From assembly GCF_007827045.1 (NCBI RefSeq), contig NZ_RPFW01000007.1, positions 1-64,000 on the forward strand: 64,000 bases of DNA. The letters run 5' to 3'. Numbering within the stretch: position 1 is the stretch's first letter; every line of letters starts with the position of its first letter. Origin of the DNA: Trebonia kvetii (lineage in GTDB: Bacteria; Actinomycetota; Actinomycetes; Streptosporangiales; Streptosporangiaceae). This document shows, piece after piece, positions 26,906 to 34,353 of this stretch. The position numbers and the translations under genes are program-made. The notes under the pieces were generated by a model, which saw only the letters and a list, made by a program, of their open reading frames with translations, ran no database searches and was not told the DNA's origin.

Positions 26906-27757
26906 TTACGGCACCGGTGCGGGCGCGAACTCGGCGATGGCGCCGGCCACGGCGGCCGGGTTGTCGACGGGAACCCAGGTCTTGGCTCCCGGGATGATGA
27001 CGAGCGTGGCGTGCGGGAAGTCCGACGCGAGCCGTCGCGCCTGCGGCACCGGGAAGAACTGGCACTGCTCGCCCCAGATCAGCAGCACCGGCCGGTCGAA
27101 CTCCGGAATCACGGCCGCGGCGTCGATGAGAAGCCGCGGACGGAAGCCCGCCATCGCCGCGACCAGGTCCCCGGCCACCCGGCGATCACGCCGTGCTGGC
27201 CGGGAGAAGGATTCAGCTCGGTCGCGGTCGAGCCCGGCCGCGGTGACGGTGGCCAGCGTCCGCCGCATGGCGGCCGGCCAGCTCAGCTGCAGCCGGATCA
27301 TGGCCGTGGCGAGACCCGGGAGCGCGCGGCAGGCCGCTGACGCCCTCTTGAGCGCGTCGGGCGGGAACTGGTCGTAGCTCTCGCAGTTGGTGAGCACCAG
27401 ACGGCCGACTCGCCCGAGCGCCTGGTGCCCGGCGGCCAGGGACAGCAGCAGCAGCCCGCCCGCGGTGTCGTTGACGACCACGGTGGCGTCATGCACGTCG
27501 AGCAGGTCGAGGCAGTCAAGCAGCAGCCGGGCAAGCGAGGTGGCCGACCGGTCCGCGCCCGGCGCGAGCGGTGCGGGGTGCGAGCCGAGCGGAAGGTCGA
27601 CGGTGACGCAGCGGTAGCGGTCGTCGAGTTTCGCGATGACGTCGCGCCACAGGTCATGGTTCGCGAGCGCGCCGGCGAAGAAGACAAGCGCGGGACCGCG
27701 ACCGGACGATTGCCAGGCCACGGGGCCGAGGCGGGTTTCCAGCGTTCCGGATTCCAT
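26906..27757 (-). CDS. alpha/beta hydrolase-fold protein with atypical catalytic residues
   Basis: A 283-residue alpha/beta-hydrolase: oxyanion region VFFAGALANHDLWRDVI, strand and helix CVTVDLPLGSHP, nucleophile-elbow region VVVNDTAGGLLLL, and C-terminal VLLIWGEQCQFFPVPQARRL then IPGAKTWVPVDNP. The elbow has Asp (NDTAG) where most members have GxSxG, as in haloalkane-dehalogenase relatives. The position of the usual catalytic His reads KTW. So it may be a divergent hydrolase or have lost hydrolysis. ATG 27757 is chosen since the -10 ends eight bases upstream. It lies 55 bp after tetR; the gap holds a promoter with an embedded palindrome. Confidence 0.78.
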   Translation of the reverse strand: MESGTLETRLGPVAWQSSGRGPALVFFAGALANHDLWRDVIAKLDDRYRCVTVDLPLGSHPAPLAPGADRSATSLARLLLDCLDLLDVHDATVVVNDTAGGLLLLSLAAGHQALGRVGRLVLTNCESYDQFPPDALKRASAACRALPGLATAMIRLQLSWPAAMRRTLATVTAAGLDRDRAESFSRPARRDRRVAGDLVAAMAGFRPRLLIDAAAVIPEFDRPVLLIWGEQCQFFPVPQARRLASDFPHATLVIIPGAKTWVPVDNPAAVAGAIAEFAPAPVP

Positions 27758-27765
27758 GAGTATTA

Positions 27766-27794
27766 AACATACCCCTGGTATGCCAGAAGGGCAA
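27766..27794 (-). promoter_or_regulatory. hydrolase promoter with palindromic operator
   Basis: Minus strand: -35 TTGCCC (27794-27789), 17-bp spacer, -10 TATGTT (27771-27766), then ATG eight bases on. The perfect inverted repeat CATACC-CCT-GGTATG (27768-27782) sits between the two hexamers and touches the -10. A related GGCATACTTGCC element is found at 28457-28468, immediately before the tetR start. Repression by the adjacent TetR is inferred. Confidence 0.6.
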
Positions 27795-27812
27795 CCGTCG
27801 GTGTGCGTGGTT

Positions 27813-28454
27813 TTACTTCGTGTTGCCCCGGGCAAGGCCGCGGAGCATCGCGTCGAGTGCCCTGCCGAGCGCGGCCCTGGTCTCGTCGGGGTCGGCGGCG
27901 CGCGCGATAAGCAGGCCTGCCACCCATGCCATGCCGCCCAGCAGGCCAGTGAGCGCGCCCGGGTCCAGGTCCATGATCTCGCCGCTGGCTATCGCGGCGG
28001 CGAGGAACGCCCGCGTCGCCAGGTAGCCCGGCTGCTGCTCGGCGCCGTCGTCGATCTCCTGGCCGACGATGGCCGGCCCGTCGACGAGCGTGATCCGCCT
28101 GATCTCCACGTCGAGCGCGGCATCCAGGTAGGCGTTCATCATCGCGACCATCTGGTCGACCGGCGCCATCCCCGCGTTCCCCGCACTCAGCACGCGAGTC
28201 TGCGCGGCGGTCTCCACCTCCGCGTACACGGCGCGGAACAGCGCCTCCTTGCCCGCGAAGTGGTGGTACACCGCGCCCTTCGTAACCCGTGCCGCGTCCG
28301 CGATCTCGTCGACCGAGGTCTGCGCGTAGCCCTGCCTGCCGAAGAGGGACTTGGCGGCGTCGAGCACGGCCCGGCGGGTGGCCTCGGCGTGCTGTGCGCG
28401 CAGCATGGCAGGCGGCTCGGCGCCGCCATCGCTTCTCGCCGCTCGCCGGGTCAT
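27813..28454 (-). CDS. TetR-family transcriptional regulator
   Basis: A 213-residue repressor with the TetR DNA-binding domain near residues 27-75: ATRRAVLDAAKSLFGRQGYAQTSVDEIADAARVTKGAVYHHFAGKEALFRAVY. The ligand domain is hydrophobic and unassigned. The ATG is preceded by the palindrome GGCAAGTATGCC, so it is probably autoregulated. It likely also controls the alpha/beta hydrolase directly downstream, whose promoter carries the same GGCATAC half-site. Confidence 0.9.
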   Translation of the reverse strand: MTRRAARSDGGAEPPAMLRAQHAEATRRAVLDAAKSLFGRQGYAQTSVDEIADAARVTKGAVYHHFAGKEALFRAVYAEVETAAQTRVLSAGNAGMAPVDQMVAMMNAYLDAALDVEIRRITLVDGPAIVGQEIDDGAEQQPGYLATRAFLAAAIASGEIMDLDPGALTGLLGGMAWVAGLLIARAADPDETRAALGRALDAMLRGLARGNTK

Positions 28455-28493
28455 GCGGCAAGTATGCCAGCAGCGGCAGCGCCGGCGATCTTC

Positions 28494-29345
28494 TCAGGCG
28501 AGGCGGGTGACCTCGACCGTCACCGTCATGCCGCCGCCCGCGGTGCCGTGATAGATGCCCTTGAGCGGCGGGACGTCGGCGTAGTCGCGGCCGCGGGCGA
28601 CCACCACGTGGCGTTCCCCGACCGGGGCGAGGCTGGTCGGGTCCAGCGGCGTCCACGAGCCCGCCCAGTACTCCACCCAGGCGTGCGACTGGCCGATCGC
28701 GGTGCTGCCAGGGGAGGCCTTCGGGTCCGGGTGCAGGTAGCCGGATACGTAGCGGGCGGGCAGGCCGGCGGCGCGCATCAGCGACACCGCGATCTGCGCC
28801 ATGTCCTGGCAGACGCCCTGGCCCTTGTCCCAGGCCTCCTGTGCGTTGGTGCGCACCCCGGTCGCGCCGGGCAGGTAGGTGACGCGCTCGTGCACGCGGG
28901 CGGAGATCGCCTGCGCGGCCGCGTCGGGTGACAGGCCCGCGACCTTGGCGATCGAGGTTCGCGAGGTGTCGCCGGCCACCGTGGTCAGCGGCGTGGGGAG
29001 CAGGAACTCAAGCAGGCGGCCGCCGGCGGCGCGCTCGCGGAGCTGCTGCCATGACGGCCGGTCCGCGTCGTCGGGCGGTCCGCCGAACGGCTCGGTCTCC
29101 ACCGTGGCGGCGGAGCGGATGACCAGGTCGTCGTGCGGCTCGGGCAGGTCGAAGACGGAGACGAAGGTGCCCCAGTAGTCGCTGTAGGTCCACACCGGCA
29201 CGCCGGGTCCCGCCGTCACCCTGGACTCCAGGGTGATCTGGGACGGCAGCGTCAGCGGTGTCATCCGCGCCTCGTTGAACGAGGTAAGCACCGGGCCCGC
29301 GTACCTGACCTCGGTGGTGTGCTCGATGCGCAGTCGCCAGCCCAC
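28494..29345 (-). CDS. transglutaminase-like cysteine peptidase family protein
   Basis: A 283-residue protein: N-terminal beta domain beginning LRIEHTTEVRYAGPVLTSFNEARM, and a C-terminal transglutaminase-like domain with catalytic Cys in GQGVCQDMA (about residue 181), His in SHAWVEYW (about 219) and Asp in TPLDPT. Members with this N terminus travel with alpha-E and circularly permuted ATP-grasp proteins, and are proposed to process a peptide made by the ATP-grasp ligase. Here it is third of the trio, and its start lies 85 bp inside the alpha-E frame. Confidence 0.9.
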   Translation of the reverse strand: MGWRLRIEHTTEVRYAGPVLTSFNEARMTPLTLPSQITLESRVTAGPGVPVWTYSDYWGTFVSVFDLPEPHDDLVIRSAATVETEPFGGPPDDADRPSWQQLRERAAGGRLLEFLLPTPLTTVAGDTSRTSIAKVAGLSPDAAAQAISARVHERVTYLPGATGVRTNAQEAWDKGQGVCQDMAQIAVSLMRAAGLPARYVSGYLHPDPKASPGSTAIGQSHAWVEYWAGSWTPLDPTSLAPVGERHVVVARGRDYADVPPLKGIYHGTAGGGMTVTVEVTRLA

Positions 29346-30292
29346 GGTAAGCCGTCCCGTTCCCAGGCGACCGGCGTCTGGTACTGGAAGTACCTCCTGG
29401 CGATCGCCTCGCTCGCCTGCACGCAGGTCTCCTGCAAGGTGGAAAGCAGCTCGGGCAGCTGGCCCGTGAGCTGCTTGGGGTCGGCGTACTCCAGGCGGTT
29501 GCGCAGCCGGCCCACCGGCCGTCGCGCCGGGTCATCGACTCCGGCCCGCGTGGCGCCCGGGTTGAGCGCGGCCAGTGATTCCTCCGCGGTGGCCAGCGCG
29601 TGCACCACGCTGCGCGGGAAGAGCCGGTCGAGCAGCAGGAACTCGGCCACCTTGTCCGGCTCCGCCGCCCAGCCGTGCGTCCTGATGAAGGACTCGTGCG
29701 CGCCGCACGCCCGCAGCAGGACCGGCCAGCCGAGGTCGTCCGGCGCTGACATCCGCGCGAGCAGCAGCCGCGCGGTCATGTCGGCGCGTTCCAGGCTGCG
29801 GCCGAGCACCAGGAAGCGCCACGCGTCGTCGTGGCTCATGGTGGAGTCGGCGAGGCCGAAGAACAGCGAGGACCGTTCCCTGATGTAGCGCAGGTAGACG
29901 TGCGGGCCGAGCCGTTCCGCGGCGCGCTTCTGGCCCGGCAGGCCGTGCGCGGTCACGTTGAGGCACTCCCACATCTCGCTCGAGATGACCTCGCGGATGC
30001 CGCGGGCGCCCGCCCGCGCGCCGAGCATCGAGCCGGCGATCGCGCTTGGCGAGGCCGCCTCGAAGACCAGGCGGAAGAGCACCACGTCGATGTCAAGCTC
30101 GTTGCCGTCCTCCACCGGGACGCCCAGGATGCCGAACAGGGCGCGGCAGGCTGCGTCGGAGCCCGCGCTGGTCTCGCCGAGCATCCGGTGCACGTACACG
30201 TCGATGAGCCGCGCGGTGTCGTCGGCCCGCTCGACGTAGCGTCCCGTCCAGTAGATCGTCTCCGCGATGCGGCTGAGCAGTTCGGCGTTCAC
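29261..30292 (-). CDS. alpha-E domain protein (DUF403)
   Basis: A 343-residue all-helical protein starting LLSRIAETIYWTGRYVERADDTARLIDV, with MSHDDAWRFLVLGRSLERADMTARLL in the middle; this is the alpha-E signature. It is the middle gene of the ATP-grasp/alpha-E/transglutaminase set and is thought to assist the ligase. The family normally ends near RYFQYQ (residue about 305). Here the frame runs on for about 35 extra residues rich in Ser, Arg and Pro, all overlapping the transglutaminase start. It overlaps the ATP-grasp gene by four bases. Confidence 0.88.
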   Translation of the reverse strand: MNAELLSRIAETIYWTGRYVERADDTARLIDVYVHRMLGETSAGSDAACRALFGILGVPVEDGNELDIDVVLFRLVFEAASPSAIAGSMLGARAGARGIREVISSEMWECLNVTAHGLPGQKRAAERLGPHVYLRYIRERSSLFFGLADSTMSHDDAWRFLVLGRSLERADMTARLLLARMSAPDDLGWPVLLRACGAHESFIRTHGWAAEPDKVAEFLLLDRLFPRSVVHALATAEESLAALNPGATRAGVDDPARRPVGRLRNRLEYADPKQLTGQLPELLSTLQETCVQASEAIARRYFQYQTPVAWERDGLPWAGDCASSTPPRSGTRARCLPRSTRRG

Positions 30293-31836
30293 TGGTCGGG
30301 TCCGCTCTGCCTGGTGGTGACCGCGACCATCTCCGGCGCGCTGGGCGCGGCGGGCATCGCCATGGCGAGCCGCTCGCCGGCCTGGCCGGCCGTCTCCTCG
30401 GCACGCCCGCGGGCGAGGACCCAGGTGTCCTTCGAGCCGCCGCCCTGGCTCGAGTTGACCTTGAGCTCGCCCTCGGGCAGCGCAACCCGGGTGAGCCCGC
30501 CGGGCAGCACCCAGACGTCGCTGCCGTCGTTGACCGCGAACGGGCGCAGGTCGATGTGCCGGGGGCTCAGCTTCTCCCCCACAAGCACCGGCGAGGTGGA
30601 CAGTGCGACGGGGCGCTGCGCCATCCAGCCGCGCGGGTTAGCCTCGACGGTGACCCGCAGCTCGGCCAGTTCCCGCTCGGTGGCGTGCGGGCCGATCACG
30701 ATGCCCGCGCCGCCCGCGCCGTCGACCGGCTTGAGCACCAGGCTGTGCAGTTCGCCGAGCACCCAGTGCAGGGTCTGCTCGTCGTCGAGCCGGTAGGACT
30801 CGACGTTGTCAAGCAGCGGTTCCTCGCTCAGGTAGTAGCGGATGAGGTCCGGCATGTAGGTGTAGATGAGCTTGTCGTCCGCGACGCCGTTGCCGATGCC
30901 GTTGGCGATCGTCACGGTGCCGTGCCGCGCCGCGTTGACCAGGCCGGGGCAGCCGAGCAGGCTGTCCGGGCGGAAGTGCAGCGGGTCGAGCCAGTCGTCG
31001 TCGACCCGCCGGTAGATGACGTCGACGGGACGCCTGCCGTGCGTGGTGTGCACGTAGACCCGGTTCCGCCAGCAGAACAGGTCGCGGCCCTCGACGAGCT
31101 CCACGCCCATCAGCCGGGCGAGGAGGGTGTGCTCGAAGTAGGCGGCGTTGTGCATGCCCGGGGTGAGCACGACGATGAACGGGTCGAGCACGCCGTGCGG
31201 CGCGGCCGCGCGCAGGGCACCGAGCAGCCGGGACGGGTACTCGTCGACCTGGTGCACCTTCTGCTCGGCGAACAGGGCGGGGAACGTCCTGGTCATCGCC
31301 AGCCGGTTCTCGATCACGTAGCTGACGCCGCTCGGCACCCGCACGTTGTCCTCGAGCACGCGGAACCTGCCGAGCTCGTCGCGGATCAGGTCGATGCCCG
31401 CCACGTGCACCCGGACGCCGTTGGGCGGCGTGATGCCGGCCACCTCGCGGCGGAACTTCTCGCTGGTGAAGACCAGCCGCCAGGGCACCACGCCGTCGTC
31501 GAAGCAGCGGCCCGCGCCGTAGACGTCGGCGAGGAAGGCCTCCAGCGCGAGCACGCGCTGCTTCACGCCCCTGGCCACCTGGTCCCACTCCATGGCGCCG
31601 ATGACCCGCGGTATCAGGTCGAGCGGGAACGGCCGTTCCTCGCCCGCGTAGTCGTAGGTGACGCCGCGGTCGGTGAACACCCGGGCAAGCTGGTCCGCGC
31701 GGTACCTCAGCTCCGCCGGGTCCATCGGCTGCAGCACGCTGACCAGCGCTTCGTAGCCCGCGCGCGGCTTGCCGGGGGCCGCGAACATCTCGTCCCAGGC
31801 TTCCGCCAGCCGGTACCCATCGAAAATGTCCGCCAC
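30289..31836 (-). CDS. circularly permuted ATP-grasp type 2 protein (DUF404/DUF407)
   Basis: Predicted peptide-bond-forming ligase of 515 residues. Recognised by YDYAGEERPFPLDLIPRVI, GVKQRVLALEAFLADVYG, VRVPSGVSYVIENRLAMTRTFP, the VVLTPGMHNAAYFEHTLLARLMGVELVEGRDL segment, and VLKPVDGAGGAGIVIGPHAT (nucleotide-binding loop). It starts the operon with the alpha-E and transglutaminase genes, as in many actinobacteria and proteobacteria. GTG 31836 is chosen: a TAGGCT -10 ends seven bases upstream, so the mRNA is probably leaderless. The peptide product of this system is not established. Confidence 0.9.
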   Translation of the reverse strand: MADIFDGYRLAEAWDEMFAAPGKPRAGYEALVSVLQPMDPAELRYRADQLARVFTDRGVTYDYAGEERPFPLDLIPRVIGAMEWDQVARGVKQRVLALEAFLADVYGAGRCFDDGVVPWRLVFTSEKFRREVAGITPPNGVRVHVAGIDLIRDELGRFRVLEDNVRVPSGVSYVIENRLAMTRTFPALFAEQKVHQVDEYPSRLLGALRAAAPHGVLDPFIVVLTPGMHNAAYFEHTLLARLMGVELVEGRDLFCWRNRVYVHTTHGRRPVDVIYRRVDDDWLDPLHFRPDSLLGCPGLVNAARHGTVTIANGIGNGVADDKLIYTYMPDLIRYYLSEEPLLDNVESYRLDDEQTLHWVLGELHSLVLKPVDGAGGAGIVIGPHATERELAELRVTVEANPRGWMAQRPVALSTSPVLVGEKLSPRHIDLRPFAVNDGSDVWVLPGGLTRVALPEGELKVNSSQGGGSKDTWVLARGRAEETAGQAGERLAMAMPAAPSAPEMVAVTTRQSGPDQ

Positions 31837-31991
31837 GATCACCAGCCTAGACAGATGCTGTTCCACCTCGATTTCAACACGTGACGGCTGTGTTTCCGAC
31901 TATTTCACTGTGTGTCCATCTTTGGCGACCATGCGGATACAGCGCGTTAACCAGTGCCGGGCCCGCCGGCGGGGTGACTACGCTGGCGCGC

Positions 31992-32636
31992 ATGTACGTT
32001 CCTGGGCATTTCGCGCCCGACGAGGCGACCGTTGACGAGCTGCTGCGCAACCACGGGGCGGCCGACCTGGTGACGCTGACCGACGAGGGCATGATGGCGA
32101 CGCTGCTGCCGTTCATCTACGAGCCGCCAGGTCAGTCGAACAGCGCGGGAACCCGTGGTGCGCTGCACGGTCATCTGGCGCGGAACAACGCGCAGTGGAA
32201 GCACGAATCACTGGGCGAGGCCCTGGTCATCGTGCGCGGGCCCGATGCGTACATCACGCCGGGCTGGTACGCGTCCAAGACCGAGCACGGCCGCGTCGTG
32301 CCGACCTGGAACTACGTGACCGCGCACGTCTACGGGCGGTTCGTGGTGCACGACGACCCGGTGTGGACGGAGAACCTGGTCCGCCGGCTGACCGCCAAGC
32401 ACGAGGCGTACCGGAAGGACGACGCGTGGTCGGTGGACGACGCGCCGCGGGCGTTCATCGAGGGGCAGCTGCGGGCGATCGTCGGTGTCGAGCTCGAGAT
32501 CAGCCGCATCGAGGCGAAGACCAAGCTGAGCCAGAACCGGCCCGAGGCCGACATCGCGGGCGTGATCGCCGGGCTGCGCGAGCGGGGAGATGCCGCCAGC
32601 GCGGACGCGGTGGAGCGGGCCACGGCGAAGCCCTGA
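31992..32636 (+). CDS. PaiB-family FMN-binding protein
   Basis: A 214-residue split-barrel flavoprotein of the PaiB (negative regulator of sporulation/protease genes) family: MYVPGHFAPDEATVDELL start, LHGHLARNNAQWK, ALVIVRGPDAYITPGWYASK, VPTWNYVTAHVYGR. PaiB homologues are annotated as transcriptional regulators, though an enzymatic flavin role is possible. ATG 31992 is chosen: TACGCT ends seven bases before it, again suggesting a leaderless message. It diverges from the ATP-grasp gene across a 155-bp region. Confidence 0.85.
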   Translation: MYVPGHFAPDEATVDELLRNHGAADLVTLTDEGMMATLLPFIYEPPGQSNSAGTRGALHGHLARNNAQWKHESLGEALVIVRGPDAYITPGWYASKTEHGRVVPTWNYVTAHVYGRFVVHDDPVWTENLVRRLTAKHEAYRKDDAWSVDDAPRAFIEGQLRAIVGVELEISRIEAKTKLSQNRPEADIAGVIAGLRERGDAASADAVERATAKP

Positions 32637-32704
32637 GCGCGAAACCGCGTCGATTGGGGCGTGTCCTGCGGTCAGTTTTCTGTCGCGGCAGTGTCCTATT
32701 AGAC

Positions 32705-33484
32705 ATGAGCACAGACATGACGCGATTGACCGCAGCCGCGCAGCGCCTGCGGGAACTGCACCAGCCGGGAAACCCGCTCATCCTTGTCAACGCGTGGGAC
32801 GTGGCGAGCGCCAGGCAGGTTGAAGCCGCGGGCGGCCTAGCCGTCGCGACCTCCAGCGCGGCCGTGGCCGCCGCCTGGGGTGAGCAAGACAACAACACCG
32901 GCCGCGAGGCCGCCTTCACGGCGCTTCGCCGTATCACCCGCGCCGTCGGCATCCCGGTGACCGCGGACATCGAAGCGGGCTACGGGCTGACGGGCGGCGA
33001 ACTGGTCGCGGCGCTGCTTGACGCGGGCGCCGTCGGGTGCAATATCGAGGACACCGACCACATCAGCGGAGCGGGCCTCCGTGACGCCGGAGCCCAGGCC
33101 GCCTACCTGGCTAAGGTCCGGGCGGCCGCGACAGCGGCCGGCGTGCCTGTCGTGATCAACGCCAGGATTGACACGATCGTCCGCCACCCCCGGCGCGACG
33201 CCCAGGCGACCATGCAGGAAACCCTGCGGCGGGCCCGGCTGTATTTCGAGGCCGGGGCCGACTGCGTATACCCGATCGGGCTGAACGACCCCGTCCTCGT
33301 GGCGGAGCTGACCAGCGCGCTTGGCCGCCCCGTCAACGTCAACCCTTCAGATCCGCTGAGCGCCCTGGCCGAGGCGGGCGCCGCCCGGGTGTCTGTCGGG
33401 GCTGGCGCCTTCCGGTTCATGATGGCCGAATACGAACGCCGGGCGAAGAAGCTGCTCGCCGGCGATGCGAAGGCGTTTTCCTAG
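32705..33484 (+). CDS. isocitrate lyase / PEP mutase superfamily protein
   Basis: TIM-barrel enzyme of 259 residues related to methylisocitrate lyase, oxaloacetate decarboxylase and phosphonopyruvate enzymes. Features: ILVNAWDVASARQVEAAGGLAVATSS, metal-binding VTADIEAGYG and GCNIEDTDH, VVINARIDT, and GADCVYPIGL. The KKCGH lyase motif of true isocitrate lyases is absent, so the substrate is a different 2-oxo or phosphono acid. The start may be ATG 32705 or ATG 32717; a TATTAG -10 lies just upstream of the first, which favours the second if transcription starts downstream. It converges with aroE across 13 bp. Confidence 0.85.
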   Translation: MSTDMTRLTAAAQRLRELHQPGNPLILVNAWDVASARQVEAAGGLAVATSSAAVAAAWGEQDNNTGREAAFTALRRITRAVGIPVTADIEAGYGLTGGELVAALLDAGAVGCNIEDTDHISGAGLRDAGAQAAYLAKVRAAATAAGVPVVINARIDTIVRHPRRDAQATMQETLRRARLYFEAGADCVYPIGLNDPVLVAELTSALGRPVNVNPSDPLSALAEAGAARVSVGAGAFRFMMAEYERRAKKLLAGDAKAFS

Positions 33485-33497
33485 GCAGTTGCGGCGG

Positions 33498-34343
33498 CTA
33501 GCTGACGTCTGCCGCCGCTAGGCGGCGCCTAAGCTCGGCCTCGCCTGCCTCGCGCATCGCGTCGAGGGGGGCGGGCTTGCCCGTCATGAGTTCCACCTGG
33601 GCGGCGGCCTGGTGCAGCAGCATGGCGTAGCCGCTTGCCACGGCGGAGCCCGCCGCGGCGGCAGCCCGGGCGAGCGGAGTCGGCCACGGGTGGTACACCA
33701 CGTCGAGGAGAGCGGCTGGGGCGTGGTGAGTACGCCGCAACCGTTCGGCGTAATCATCGGCGGCACCGGCGGGGACGGTCGAGATCAGGAGGTCGGGGAC
33801 CACCGCATCGGCTGTCGCGAGATCTTCCCAGGGGCGCAGGCGCACGCTCAGGCCGAGGCGTTCCGCGGTTGCTCGCAGCCCGTCGGCGCGGGACTCATCG
33901 CGCAGCACGACGTCGGCGCCAGCCGCGCCCATCTCGGCGGCGGCGGCCAGGGCGGAGCAGGCGGTGGCGCCCGCGCCGATGATCGTGACGCTGCCCGGGG
34001 TGGTGACGCCTGCCTCGGCGCACGCGTCGACGATGCCCTGCACGTCGGTGTTGTAGCCGTAGCGGCCCTCGGGGCGGAACACCACGGTGTTCGCGCCGCC
34101 GGTGGCCGTCGCCAGGTGGTCGGCGTGGTCGAGCAGCGGCAGCACCGTGCGCTTGAGCGGCATGGTCAGGCTGAGGCCCGCCCACTCCGGTCCGCATTGG
34201 CTGATGTACCCGGCCAGGCTCGCCTCGTCGCACTCGACCAGGTCGTAGGTCCAGTCGGCGAGGCCAAGCGCGTCGTAGGCCGCCCGGTGCAGCACCGGTG
34301 ACACGGAATGCGCGATGGGCTTGCCGAGTACAGCTGCCTTCAT
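33498..34343 (-). CDS. aroE: shikimate dehydrogenase
   Basis: NADP-dependent reduction of 3-dehydroshikimate to shikimate. The 281-residue protein shows AVLGKPIAHSVSPVLHRAAYDALG (substrate serines), the catalytic lysine in LSLTMPLKRTVLP, YGYNTDVQG, and the nucleotide loop IIGAGATACSALAA. It follows mltG by 10 bp, as in Streptomyces. The aroC-aroK-aroB genes that often come next are missing; the DNA to the left is accessory. Confidence 0.94.
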   Translation of the reverse strand: MKAAVLGKPIAHSVSPVLHRAAYDALGLADWTYDLVECDEASLAGYISQCGPEWAGLSLTMPLKRTVLPLLDHADHLATATGGANTVVFRPEGRYGYNTDVQGIVDACAEAGVTTPGSVTIIGAGATACSALAAAAEMGAAGADVVLRDESRADGLRATAERLGLSVRLRPWEDLATADAVVPDLLISTVPAGAADDYAERLRRTHHAPAALLDVVYHPWPTPLARAAAAAGSAVASGYAMLLHQAAAQVELMTGKPAPLDAMREAGEAELRRRLAAADVS

Positions 34344-34353
34344 TGTTGTGAGG

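Noticed and set aside
32195..32704. Plus-strand upstream extension of the PEP-mutase-like gene
   Set aside because: It overlaps the paiB-like gene out of frame with a G/R-rich translation. The family start is at 32705 or 32717.
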